DNA of 64,000 nucleotides from Thalassobius sp047123305. Lineage in GTDB: Bacteria; Pseudomonadota; Alphaproteobacteria; Rhodobacterales; Rhodobacteraceae. The position numbers and the translations under genes are program-made. The notes under the pieces are model-generated. The model saw nothing but the letters and a program-made list of their open reading frames with translations, was not told the origin of the DNA and made no database searches. Positions 7,954 to 15,784 of the stretch are shown here, piece by piece. Numbering within the stretch: position 1 is the stretch's first letter; each line of letters opens with the position of its first letter. The stretch spans positions 186,001 through 250,000 of the forward strand of contig NZ_CP138918.1 in the NCBI RefSeq assembly GCF_047123305.1, given 5' to 3'.

Positions 7954-8656
7954 CTTCGCGCTCCTCATTTTCCAGACCTGGTGTCAGGTCGATCACACGG
8001 TCAATCAGCTGGGCCACATCATCAGGATGATGAAACACACCGATCATCGCAGTGCCGGCCGCCTTTAGCTCCTTCAAGCGCGCAACTAACGCGGCGCGCG
8101 CTTTCACATCCAATGAGGCGGTCGGCTCATCCAGCAGCAACAGTTTCTGCGGCAGGATCAGTGCCCGTGCCAGATTGACCTTCTGCTGTTCCCCGCCTGA
8201 GAAGGTCGTCGGGTAAGCCCGCCACAAATCGCCCTTCACGCCAAATTCCGCCAGCCATTTGCGTGCCTCCTGCAGGGCAGCCTCAGCAGAATGGCCCGCC
8301 AACCGCAGAGGTTCCGCCACCAGAGCCTCGGCAGAGACGCGGGGGCGTGCGACAAGAAACTGGGTGACGAACCCGATCTCCTCACGCCGCAACAGGGTGA
8401 TATCCACATCTGCCGCCCGCAAGAGGTCAATCGCCCCATGGTTCGAGTGGAAAATCACCTGTCCCGCCTGCGCGATGTAAGACCGGTAAAGCGTGCGCAG
8501 CAGCGTCGATTTCCCGGCGCCGTTTTGGCCTTTCAGCAGCAGGAATTCGCCAGCCTTCAGATCAAAAGAGATCTGATCAAAGGCCGCCAAGTGATTGCCC
8601 AGATGATGCATCGTGAAGCCTTTGGTCAGGCCCTGAACTTCGAGAACGGTTGTCAT
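7940..8656 (-). CDS. phnL: C-P lyase ATPase-like subunit PhnL
   Basis: A 238-residue ABC-type ATPase without a membrane partner. Walker A is GQNGAGKST, the signature FSGGEQQKVNLARAL, Walker B LLLLDEPTASLD. PhnL binds the C-P lyase core together with PhnK and, with PhnGHI, is needed to attach the ribosyl triphosphate to the phosphonate. It starts inside the phnK stop codon (ATGA at 8653-8656) and overlaps phnM, so its translation is coupled on both sides. All catalytic motifs look intact, and length is normal for the family. Confidence 0.95.
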   Translation of the reverse strand: MTTVLEVQGLTKGFTMHHLGNHLAAFDQISFDLKAGEFLLLKGQNGAGKSTLLRTLYRSYIAQAGQVIFHSNHGAIDLLRAADVDITLLRREEIGFVTQFLVARPRVSAEALVAEPLRLAGHSAEAALQEARKWLAEFGVKGDLWRAYPTTFSGGEQQKVNLARALILPQKLLLLDEPTASLDVKARAALVARLKELKAAGTAMIGVFHHPDDVAQLIDRVIDLTPGLENEEREDVVV

Positions 8657-9450
8657 AGCTTTGCGTGCACCAGTTGTTGCGTATAGGCATGTTGCGGGTC
8701 TTGGAAAATCTGATCGGCCAGTCCGGCCTCCACCACTTCGCCACGGCGCATAACCATCACACGATCCGCCAGCGTGCGGATCACCCCAAGGTCATGGGAG
8801 ACGATCACCATGGTGATTTTGCGGTCCTGTTGCAGCTGTTTCAGCGTGTCCAACACAAGGGCCTGAACGCTGACGTCCAGCCCGGTGGTCGGTTCATCCA
8901 GAAGCAACAGCGCAGGTTCCAAAGCAATCGCCTTGGCCAGTTGCACACGCTGTTGCATCCCCCCTGACAGTTCGGCCGGGGGCGCATCCAGACGGTCCAG
9001 TGGAAATTCCGATACCTCCAGCGCATCGCTGGCTTTTTCGCGCAGGACTGCAAAGCGGCGCTCCCCGGCAACCAGCAGGCGTTCGGCCACATTGCCTGAG
9101 GAGGAGTGTTTCATCAGCAGTCCCAGATGCGGGTTCTGATAGACAATCCCAATCCGCGTTGCACAGAGCATCCGGCGGGCAAACCGGTCCAGATCGAACA
9201 GATTGCCTTCAACCTCGGGCAGGTCCAGCGTGTAGCTGCCACTGTCAGGTGTTTCTTCCAGATTAAGCATCCGCAGAAAGGTCGACTTCCCCGATCCGCT
9301 TTCGCCGACAATGCCCAGTACTTCGCCCGGGAACACCTCGGCTGAAACATCCCGCACCGCCTGAACCGCTCCGTATGTCTTGCTGACGTTCTGCGCCCGC
9401 AGCAGCGGTGCGGCTTTCACCAGTGTGGGTGCATCTATCGTGATGGTCAT
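8653..9450 (-). CDS. phnK: C-P lyase ATPase-like subunit PhnK
   Basis: A 265-residue ABC-type ATPase. Walker A GESGSGKST, signature LSGGMQQRVQLAKAI and Walker B LLLLDEPTTGLDV are present, and the C-terminal end DPQHAYTQQLVHAKL resembles the oligopeptide-type ATPases from which PhnK derives. In the enterobacterial complex a PhnK dimer docks on PhnJ. It overlaps phnJ and phnL by four bases each. An intact PhnK next to an unusual PhnJ argues that the complex is still assembled, because the PhnK-binding surface lies on PhnJ. Confidence 0.95.
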   Translation of the reverse strand: MTITIDAPTLVKAAPLLRAQNVSKTYGAVQAVRDVSAEVFPGEVLGIVGESGSGKSTFLRMLNLEETPDSGSYTLDLPEVEGNLFDLDRFARRMLCATRIGIVYQNPHLGLLMKHSSSGNVAERLLVAGERRFAVLREKASDALEVSEFPLDRLDAPPAELSGGMQQRVQLAKAIALEPALLLLDEPTTGLDVSVQALVLDTLKQLQQDRKITMVIVSHDLGVIRTLADRVMVMRRGEVVEAGLADQIFQDPQHAYTQQLVHAKL

Positions 9451-10361
9451 GACGACATCTCCCCGTCGGTGTACCAGGTTTCGCCAAACTCAACGGGCGC
9501 ACCTTCGGCCTGTTTGATGGTTTTGACGCCGAATTCACTGTCCGAAATCTCATAGGTGGACGATCCGTCATCCTGCGGAATTTCGTTCATAAAGAACCCT
9601 TTGGCACCAGAGCGATTACAGGTCAGATCCCCATGGTCTTCAACTTTGTAAGGCACATCGTCAAAGACCAGCGGTTCAACCCGTGTGAAGGGCGGCACCG
9701 CATGGATACGTTTTTCACGCCCGGCTGAAAGGATGGTCAGATGTTTGGCCATATGAAGTTTCGGCACATCCCAGCGCGGGATCGGCGAGGGTGTCATCAC
9801 GTGGCGCCCGTTCACCAGTGACGGGTAGCTTGCCCCCTGCATCACCCGGCCTGAGCGCACGATCTGTTCATAAAGCTGCAGCCACATACGGCCATAGTCA
9901 GCATCCGCATGCATTTGCCGCGCGATCGACATATTGGGCTGCACCGGGCGCAGGGGTTCGGGGTTAGGCACCTGCAACACCAGCACCTGATCCTCACGCA
10001 GCTTTTCTTCGGGGATGCGGTGGCGTGATTGGATCAGATCCGCCTCTAGCGTGTCCAATGTCGTCGGGGCGCCGGACACCCGCGCCAGAAAGCGGCGGAT
10101 TGAGGCGGCATTAACGGAATCATCGGCCCCCTGATCGATCACCTTGACCCGTTTGGACGGGTTCATCAGCGTCAATGACACTTGTAAGCCCCCGGTCCCC
10201 CAGCCGCGCGCCATTGGCACCTCGCGACTGGCATAGGGCATTTGGCAGCCGGGCACTGCCACGGCCTTAAGCATCTTACGCCGGATCTCGCGCTTGGCCG
10301 AGGCATCAAGGAAACCATAGCTCATCGGCTCCCAGTTTTTGGTCAATGTCGCAAGGCTCAT
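9447..10361 (-). CDS. phnJ: C-P lyase core subunit PhnJ, lacking most cluster cysteines
   Basis: A 304-residue PhnJ homologue, the subunit that breaks the carbon-phosphorus bond by radical SAM chemistry. The fold-defining parts are kept: the helix before VAVPGCQMPY with the glycine (Gly38) that carries the radical in relatives, MARGWGTGGLQ, VIDQGADDSVNA, QSRHRIPE, GREKRIHAVPPFTRVEPL. The canonical C-x2-C-x21-C-x5-C motif is not. Only Cys248 remains; the second position is Ser251 (TCNRSGAKG), and the region of the third and fourth (STYEISDSEFGVK) has no cysteine. The whole protein has just two cysteines, 39 and 248. The start is ATG 10361, overlapping the phnI stop. Operon position and intact neighbours argue against simple decay. 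Identity is firm; catalytic ability is open. Confidence 0.93.
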   Translation of the reverse strand: MSLATLTKNWEPMSYGFLDASAKREIRRKMLKAVAVPGCQMPYASREVPMARGWGTGGLQVSLTLMNPSKRVKVIDQGADDSVNAASIRRFLARVSGAPTTLDTLEADLIQSRHRIPEEKLREDQVLVLQVPNPEPLRPVQPNMSIARQMHADADYGRMWLQLYEQIVRSGRVMQGASYPSLVNGRHVMTPSPIPRWDVPKLHMAKHLTILSAGREKRIHAVPPFTRVEPLVFDDVPYKVEDHGDLTCNRSGAKGFFMNEIPQDDGSSTYEISDSEFGVKTIKQAEGAPVEFGETWYTDGEMSS

Positions 10362-11413
10362 TCGGCTGGCTCCTTCCGGGATGCGGCTTTCGCTTTGGCG
10401 TCCCGCATTGCGTCCAATGAAGATTGGAATGTAACGTAATGGGGCAGTTTGAAGTGGATACAGAAGCCCGAGCTTTCGACACCTTCGGTGTGGTAGATGA
10501 AGAACTCTTCTTCGGTGGCAGATCCTTTTTCGGCGCCAGCGCTGTTCAGATCCAAAGTTGCGGCTGAGATGCATTTGACCTCATTCCAGCCCAGCGTGGC
10601 AGCAAACCCCAACTCCAGCTTTTCGCCTTTCTTGGACACCACTTCGGCTTGGCTCACCTTGACCCGACCCGCTGAGAACGCGGTGCCATTGGGGTGGCGC
10701 ACCATGATATCGGCCTCAGCAAGGCGCAGCTCATTCACAGTGGGATGGGCCTGCCCGTAACCACGCATCGCCGCATAACCAAGCGCCAGAGCGCCGCCTG
10801 TTTCAGCACGGGCCAGGCTTTGCAGAGTATGTGCTCGCTTGGCTGGAAACAGCAACGGTTCACGGGTCACATCCGGGATATCTTCGGGTGCGGTGTCATC
10901 AACAGGCGGCAGGTCCACCAGATCGTTTTCCGCCTGCCATGCTGCAACTGAGGGCTGATAGGCCGGTGCCGGCTGTGCCGCAGGCTCCACCTCCGCCGGC
11001 TTGAAGGAAAGCCCGTTTAAAACATCAGTGGCCAAAATCCGGTGCGAGTAATCCAGTGTTGGCCCCAAGACCTGTCCACCTGGAATATCCTTGAACGCCG
11101 CCGAGATCCGGCGATGGGTAAACAGCGCCTCCTGCGCGATGGGATCAGCAACCTGCAAACGCGGCTGCGTCGTGCGCCAGGCCCGCAGGACCAGAACGGC
11201 CTCAAGCAACTCACCGCCGGTTTGGGCGAGGGCCAAGGCAGCCAGATCCTCATCATAAAGCGACGCCTCGCCCATCACCCGGTCAATCAGATAGGGCATG
11301 GCCGCTTTTATTTCGGCCACGCGAGCATCGGTGATTTCGCCCATTTCAGCACGGAACAAACGTTCTGCTTGTTCAATTGCACGTTCACCGCCACGGGTTG
11401 CAACATAGGCCAT
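10358..11413 (-). CDS. phnI: C-P lyase core subunit PhnI
   Basis: A 351-residue PhnI, which with PhnG, PhnH and PhnL swaps the adenine of ATP for a phosphonate to form ribosyl phosphonate 5-triphosphate, and alone can act as a purine nucleosidase. Recognisable stretches are VATRGGERAIEQAE at the start, DRVMGEASLYDEDLAALAL, RRISAAFKDIPGGQVLGPT, GYGQAHPTVNELR and the C-terminal HFKLPHYVTFQ, which keeps the two histidines that bind metal at the PhnI-PhnJ interface in the Escherichia coli complex. The middle (around residues 150-190) is a low-complexity Ala/Pro/Asp linker. Start and stop overlap phnH (TAATG) and phnJ (ATGA). Confidence 0.95.
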   Translation of the reverse strand: MAYVATRGGERAIEQAERLFRAEMGEITDARVAEIKAAMPYLIDRVMGEASLYDEDLAALALAQTGGELLEAVLVLRAWRTTQPRLQVADPIAQEALFTHRRISAAFKDIPGGQVLGPTLDYSHRILATDVLNGLSFKPAEVEPAAQPAPAYQPSVAAWQAENDLVDLPPVDDTAPEDIPDVTREPLLFPAKRAHTLQSLARAETGGALALGYAAMRGYGQAHPTVNELRLAEADIMVRHPNGTAFSAGRVKVSQAEVVSKKGEKLELGFAATLGWNEVKCISAATLDLNSAGAEKGSATEEEFFIYHTEGVESSGFCIHFKLPHYVTFQSSLDAMRDAKAKAASRKEPAE

Positions 11414-11949
11414 TACAGCACCTCCACTTGGGTGGAGCGCGGCATACCCAGCACCCTATCCCCATCCACCAGAAATAGATCAAACCCCATCGGATAGCGG
11501 ATCCGCTGCCGCCGCAGCTCCCAAAAACCCTCGGGCAAGCCACCAACGTTGACCTCAGCCACGGTTTCGATCCCCGGCCCTGTCAGGCGCAGCTTTGGGC
11601 CTTGTCCAAGCACCGCGCGCACCACAAGGGTTGCGCCATCATCGGGGTAAAGGTCACTGCCCAGATCAAGGCCGTTCACAACGTCCAAATCCTGCAGAAC
11701 ACCCACAAAAACATGGTCGGCCGCGGGCAAATCGGCGACAATCGCCCCGGTCGTAAGAACCATCGGCATCAACAGCGGGTCGGCACAAAAGACGCGGCAT
11801 TCACGATCCAGTAGCGCCTCAATGATCGGCGCTTCGCCAGGTTGAGGCAGCGTCTGGATAACACCCGGTCGGCTCAGTGCTGTCAGCAAGGCGTCGAAGG
11901 CGTGGTTCGAACGGCTCTCCGCCTCGGAGGGAATGGGTATCGCGGTCAT
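11413..11949 (-). CDS. phnH: C-P lyase subunit PhnH
   Basis: A 178-residue PhnH, the subunit with a PLP-transferase-like fold but no cofactor that forms part of the PhnG2H2I2J2 core. Typical parts are the N-terminal SRSNHAFDALLTALSRPGV, GPGIETVAEV and FWELRRQRIRYPMGFDLFLVDGDRVLGMPRST, the last being the most conserved block. Length is slightly below the Escherichia coli protein. It overlaps phnG by one base (TGATG) and phnI by one base (TAATG), as expected for subunits made in equal amounts. Confidence 0.95.
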   Translation of the reverse strand: MTAIPIPSEAESRSNHAFDALLTALSRPGVIQTLPQPGEAPIIEALLDRECRVFCADPLLMPMVLTTGAIVADLPAADHVFVGVLQDLDVVNGLDLGSDLYPDDGATLVVRAVLGQGPKLRLTGPGIETVAEVNVGGLPEGFWELRRQRIRYPMGFDLFLVDGDRVLGMPRSTQVEVL

Positions 11950-12368
11950 CAGAATGTCTCCATATCGACGCGGGTGGCTTCAACCTGACAAAGGCGCACG
12001 TGGTCTTCCGCCGCCTGTGTGCGCTGCTCGGCGTCAAGGAAGGCCTGACACTCCGCGACCGCGACACCGCTCTGCATGGCCGCATCGATCAGGGCCATGG
12101 CCATGGCCGCTTCAAGATCGCGACCGCGGCGCATGCCGTAACCTTCAATGTCATCGCATGTGATATGCGCCTCACTGACCAGCGCCTCACCAAGGTGAAA
12201 GGCTGTGCCCTGCGCCGTGTCGCGCATGGGCAGCATGACCAGACCGGTCTGGCTTTTCAGCACGTCGACGTCGCCCAACAGGGGGATCAGCGTTTCCGCA
12301 AAAGGCTTTATCGCCTCCGCTCCGCTTCTTGCCAAAATGCTAAGGTGTGAGGAGTGAGGCGTTTCCAT
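11949..12368 (-). CDS. phnG: C-P lyase subunit PhnG
   Basis: A 139-residue PhnG, a small core subunit needed for formation of the ribosyl phosphonate triphosphate. The recognisable parts are VLKSQTGLVMLPMRDTAQG and FHLGEALVSEAHI, followed by YGMRRGRDLEAAMAMALIDAAMQ; these correspond to the most conserved central region of the family. It starts four bases after the stop of phnF, so the regulator and the lyase subunits share one transcript. Length is close to that of characterised PhnG proteins. Confidence 0.94.
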   Translation of the reverse strand: METPHSSHLSILARSGAEAIKPFAETLIPLLGDVDVLKSQTGLVMLPMRDTAQGTAFHLGEALVSEAHITCDDIEGYGMRRGRDLEAAMAMALIDAAMQSGVAVAECQAFLDAEQRTQAAEDHVRLCQVEATRVDMETF

Positions 12369-12372
12369 TTCG

Positions 12373-13089
12373 CTACTTCCTGTCAGTGGACATTGAGAAT
12401 TTCACACGCAGCGCCGACCAGATCACTTCCTTGTAGCTGAGCGCCGTGCCCTCCAGCGTTTCATCCAAGGCGCGGATTACCACGACAGGGCTATCGACGT
12501 GCTGCTTGAGAAGCTTGGCTTCTTCCGGACGAGCCAGACGGCTGTGCAGGGTGGTTTCGGCCCGCAGATAATCGTGGATCCCGTAGGTCTTATAGGCCTG
12601 CGTGGTTGAGCCCAGCACATCGCGGCGGGCTGCAAAATCAGGGAATTTTTCCGGATCGTGATAAGAGGCACCAAAGGCGATCGGGACCGCGTTGCCATAG
12701 GTGATGCGGCGACTTTCCAGTACCGGCGCCCCCGGGATCATTCCCAGTGCCAACGCCACGCGCTCGCTCGATTTGACCAGCTGCGCCGAGAGCAGCGCGC
12801 CAGACATCTCAACCCCCTGCGCGCCGAGGTTCTTGCTAAGCCTTGTACGGGTCCCAATCTCGTATTCCAGCAAAGGCGCGCTTTCGACAAAGGTGCCCCG
12901 CCCCTGCTCGACACTCAGCGTGCCCTCTTTGGACAGTTCAGAGACGGCGCGGCGGACCGAATGACGTCCCGCCTCGAACTGCGCTGCAAGCTCCGGTTCT
13001 GTCGGCAGTTTTGCCCCCGGCTGCAACACGCCCGCTTCAATATCCTGTTTCAGCTGGTCACGTACCAACCGCCATTTTTCTTTCACCAT
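12373..13089 (-). CDS. phnF: GntR/HutC-type phosphonate regulator PhnF
   Basis: A regulator of about 238 residues with an N-terminal GntR winged helix (QLKQDIEAGVLQPGAKLPTE, then FEAGRHSVRRAVSELSKEG) and a C-terminal UTRA ligand domain ending YKEVIWSALRVKFSM. PhnF proteins repress phn genes or adjust them to phosphonate supply. The start is uncertain: ATG 13101 overlaps the likely operator, while ATG 13089 (MVKEKWRLV) has GAGCGG upstream and leaves the operator in the leader, so the latter is preferred. It is the first gene of phnFGHIJKLM and would control its own operon and phnCDEE through the shared palindrome. Confidence 0.92.
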   Translation of the reverse strand: MVKEKWRLVRDQLKQDIEAGVLQPGAKLPTEPELAAQFEAGRHSVRRAVSELSKEGTLSVEQGRGTFVESAPLLEYEIGTRTRLSKNLGAQGVEMSGALLSAQLVKSSERVALALGMIPGAPVLESRRITYGNAVPIAFGASYHDPEKFPDFAARRDVLGSTTQAYKTYGIHDYLRAETTLHSRLARPEEAKLLKQHVDSPVVVIRALDETLEGTALSYKEVIWSALRVKFSMSTDRK

Positions 13090-13099
13090 CAGGCCGCTC

Positions 13100-13115
13100 A
13101 TTCATTCGGATGAAT
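13100..13115. promoter_or_regulatory. Putative PhnF operator at the phnF start
   Basis: ATTCATTCGGATGAAT is an inverted repeat with 6-bp arms (ATTCAT / ATGAAT) around TCGG. Its left ten bases also occur upstream of phnC at 6650. The repressor that most likely binds it is the adjacent PhnF, so autoregulation is expected. Confidence 0.65.
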
Positions 13116-13133
13116 TCGATCTAGCTTGTGGCG

Positions 13134-13151
13134 GTAACAGAGAAATGACGA
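13134..13151 (-). promoter_or_regulatory. PHO box upstream of phnFGHIJKLM
   Basis: The minus strand reads TCGTCAT-TTCT-CTGTTAC: two heptamers with 11-base spacing, each matching 5 of 7 positions of the PhoB consensus. It lies 19 bases upstream of the PhnF palindrome, an arrangement also seen (with a wider spacing) ahead of phnC. Confidence 0.6.
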
Positions 13152-13269
13152 TTTTTAGAACCTCCCACAAATTGGCGAACAACGCTGACCGGAGGCCGTC
13201 ATGAGGCGCCCGTGCTGGCAAACAAAATGCGCGTTCTGAGTGACTCAGCCTGCACACCGCAAACGACAA

Positions 13270-13293
13270 GGGGGGCGCAATGCCCCCCTTTTT
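13270..13293. terminator. Hairpin terminator after the ATP-grasp gene
   Basis: GGGGGGC-GCAAT-GCCCCCC followed by TTTTT on the plus strand, with an A tract on the other side on the minus strand. It lies 12 bases past the stop of the minus-strand ATP-grasp gene, so it most likely ends that transcript and isolates it from the phn promoter. Confidence 0.7.
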
Positions 13294-13304
13294 GGTTCTG
13301 TAAC

Positions 13305-14597
13305 CTACGCGTTGTGGCGCGCTGAGAGGGCTCTGGGACGGTTGGTGTATTTGCGGACCATTTTCTGAAACGCCTCCGAGGTCGCCTCATCATAGCCGCG
13401 TTTGTAAACGAAATGACGGGCGTGATCGTAGCTATGGCGCATGGAGGCATTCAGCTCGTAGATGAACAGCAGTCCCTGCGCGGTCACGGTGAAGTCGATG
13501 CCAAAGAACTGTACCGGCGTTGCGGCGATCACCCGCTCCAGCGCGGCCTGTGCACGTTTGCCAACATAGCCCTGCCAGTCGCGCAAAAACCGCATTTCCA
13601 GTGCCATCAGGGCTTCGCTCTTTTTCATGATGTGCAGCCTGTTGCCACCATGCACATTCCAGTGGCGGTCAAAGTGGCAGACCACCGGATAGGAGCGGCC
13701 ATCGATCACAAACAGGCGCATTTTGCGATAAAACTCGCCGCGCCACAGATGCTGCTGGAAGGCGATGGCATAACACAGGCCAGACAGCGCCATTGCCCCA
13801 GGCGCGTTCAGCGCTTTCCAGCTTTCGACCAGCACCGTGGTCCGTCCGGTCTGGGTGCCGGTTTCACGCAGAATGAACGGCGGCTGGAAGCCCAGTGCTT
13901 TCAGGGCCTTACGCCGTTGATCCACCGAAGACATCGATAGATCCACCCGACAGGTCTGCGGGAAGATCACATCCTCCAACCCTTTCAAACGCTGGTAATT
14001 GCCGTCCCGGCTGGTCTGTAGAATAACATCCGGATGGTTGACCACCCGCGTCCGCGGCGACTGTGCCAAGAACGTAGAAAACGTCGCCAGTGAGCCACCT
14101 TCGATGTCTGGATCCGAAATCGTGTTCAACAGCACCCGATGAGGCGGCAGGTTCAGCTGTGCGGGATCGGTTTCCGGGGTCAGCGTCAGCCGCTGCCGCG
14201 CCATCACCGACAGTGGCATCAGATAGGCCAGCGTGTAATGCCCCCCCCGCAGCATCGCTTTGTAGCGGCCCTTGCTTCCTTTGCCCAAGAGCGGGCGGGT
14301 TTTGTCCAGCCCACGAACATAAAGCAGACGATCCGCCGTGGGGGTCAGATGCGGTGGCGGCGGGGCAAGTGGATGTCGCCGGTAGAAGTCCTGCAAGCCA
14401 ATGCGCGCGGCCTCTCCTTCCCCACGACGTGCCAACAGGGCGGCGAGGGTCATATGATCTGATGCCGATCGTGACCCCTCTTTGATCTGACGGCGACAGG
14501 CTTTCTCTGCGGCCTCAAACGCCCCATGTGCCAACAGAACTTCCGGCAACTGCCGTTCGCTTTTGAGAAGGGGCACCGGGATTTGCAATGTGGTCAT
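13305..14597 (-). CDS. TPR-like plus ATP-grasp domain protein
   Basis: A 430-residue protein with two parts. Residues 15-80 look like one or two TPR helices (VLLAHGAFEAAEKACRRQI, LAALLARRGEGEAARI). The remainder resembles an ATP-grasp ligase: the triad typical of this fold, Asp368, Glu381 and Asn383, lies in FGIDFTVTAQGLLFIYELNA, and an earlier strand PPFILRETGTQTGRTTVLV may form the nucleotide lid. ATP-grasp enzymes join a carboxylate to an amine or thiol through an acyl phosphate. It lies downstream of a Hint-domain gene and an APH-like kinase gene on the same strand, 150 bases after the Hint gene. No close named family is recognised; peptide or protein modification is only a guess. Confidence 0.75.
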   Translation of the reverse strand: MTTLQIPVPLLKSERQLPEVLLAHGAFEAAEKACRRQIKEGSRSASDHMTLAALLARRGEGEAARIGLQDFYRRHPLAPPPPHLTPTADRLLYVRGLDKTRPLLGKGSKGRYKAMLRGGHYTLAYLMPLSVMARQRLTLTPETDPAQLNLPPHRVLLNTISDPDIEGGSLATFSTFLAQSPRTRVVNHPDVILQTSRDGNYQRLKGLEDVIFPQTCRVDLSMSSVDQRRKALKALGFQPPFILRETGTQTGRTTVLVESWKALNAPGAMALSGLCYAIAFQQHLWRGEFYRKMRLFVIDGRSYPVVCHFDRHWNVHGGNRLHIMKKSEALMALEMRFLRDWQGYVGKRAQAALERVIAATPVQFFGIDFTVTAQGLLFIYELNASMRHSYDHARHFVYKRGYDEATSEAFQKMVRKYTNRPRALSARHNA

Positions 14598-14639
14598 CGT
14601 TACACCTCACTTCGTTCGGGGCGGCAGCTGGGTCACAGT

Positions 14640-14744
14640 TCAGGCCACACTGGCGGCGGCAACATTTGCCTCAAGCGCCCAAAAGGTTTCGCGGATCTGC
14701 CCTGCGCTACGGATGCGCTTTGCCAGCGCCCGGCCCTGCTGCAC
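14640..14744 (-). CDS. Possible 34-residue small protein
   Basis: A short frame starts with GTG two bases after the stop of the Hint gene and encodes 34 residues beginning VQQGRALAKRIRSAG and ending in ANVAAASVA. Third positions are about three quarters G or C, like the neighbouring genes, and the position suggests translational coupling. There is no independent evidence that it is made. If real, it could be a small partner or a substrate peptide for the downstream ATP-grasp protein, but that is speculation. Confidence 0.25.
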   Translation of the reverse strand: MQQGRALAKRIRSAGQIRETFWALEANVAAASVA

Positions 14745-14746
14745 CG

Positions 14747-15784
14747 TCAAAGTTGGCCGCGCGGGGGATAGGTTTCTTTGAACGCGTTGTGCATGGCGTC
14801 GGGGAAAACGTCTAGCACCTGCTGCCGCGCAGAGGGCGTAAGGTGCGACAGCGCAAAGGGACGTGGCAGGAAGCTTTCACATGGCAGGCCCTCGGCCTCC
14901 AGGATGGCGTGCTGCGGCAGCAAGACCGACACATAGGCGACGCTGGTTTTCCCTTTGCCCACCCGAATGCCAGACAGGCCGGTGAGCGCCTTGGCAGGCA
15001 CAAGGGTCTCGGCCCCTTTGGCAGATTTGGCGGGATCATTTAGCAAAATCCGATGTTGCGGCGAAACCAGAACATCATGTCGGGGACGCCCTTTGCCCAA
15101 AGCGTCCTTACCAATCAGCACCGGGCTGAACCGGTGTCCGCCTTCGGGCAGGTTCAGGATCCGTTTGCCCACCCAAAGCACCGGCTGGGCCCCGTGATCC
15201 GCCGTCGTGACCAGATCCCCCACCTGCAAGGTGCCAACTGCCACCATACCGCGCGGCGTGCGCACCCGTACTGAGGGGGTAAAACACACAAGGTTGACCA
15301 CCACGCTGGCCACGCCGGGATCGATGTCCACGACATGCTCTTCACCGTCGGAGCCGGTGTAGGTGATCTTGTAAATCCCGTCGTCAACTTCGTAGCTGCT
15401 GGCGCCATCCACCACAAAAGTATCCTCGGGGCCTTCGCTTTTGGCTTCGATTTCAAAGGTGTCATCAAAATGCGCCAGATCGAAATTCAGGGTAAAATTG
15501 CCCTCGCTTTCGTCATCGTCATCGTCGTCGTGGTGATGATCATCATCATCGTCATCATGATGAAAGGTATAATCAAGTTTCTGGATCTTGACCTTTGCAC
15601 CTTCTAGATCGGCGTCATCGATGAACTCGATGTCAAAGCTGTCTTCGCTTGCACTAAGATCCTCATCCTTGATGATCCTGTTCAGTTTGACTTTGAACCC
15701 ATGACCATGGGCGGTTTCACTAAGGGCAACGTCGATCTGCGTCGGCATGTTGGGTCCGTTTCGTCCGTTGTTAAAGTCAAACAT
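14747..15784 (-). CDS. Hint-domain protein with His/Asp-rich tract
   Basis: A 345-residue protein. The N-terminal half is acidic and predicted to be beta-rich, with a run of His and Asp at residues 75-93 that should bind metal ions. From Cys167 onward it is a Hint_2 (hedgehog/intein) domain: CFTPSVRVRTPRG holds the nucleophile cysteine, VGDLVTTADHGAQPVLWVG the next block, and LVSPQHRILL the conserved histidine (His244). There is no C-terminal His-Asn splice junction, as is usual for this Rhodobacterales family, so cleavage or self-modification rather than splicing is expected. It has no obvious signal peptide. It starts within the last codons of the kinase gene, implying coupled translation. 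The biological role of this family is not established. Confidence 0.85.
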   Translation of the reverse strand: MFDFNNGRNGPNMPTQIDVALSETAHGHGFKVKLNRIIKDEDLSASEDSFDIEFIDDADLEGAKVKIQKLDYTFHHDDDDDDHHHDDDDDDESEGNFTLNFDLAHFDDTFEIEAKSEGPEDTFVVDGASSYEVDDGIYKITYTGSDGEEHVVDIDPGVASVVVNLVCFTPSVRVRTPRGMVAVGTLQVGDLVTTADHGAQPVLWVGKRILNLPEGGHRFSPVLIGKDALGKGRPRHDVLVSPQHRILLNDPAKSAKGAETLVPAKALTGLSGIRVGKGKTSVAYVSVLLPQHAILEAEGLPCESFLPRPFALSHLTPSARQQVLDVFPDAMHNAFKETYPPRGQL

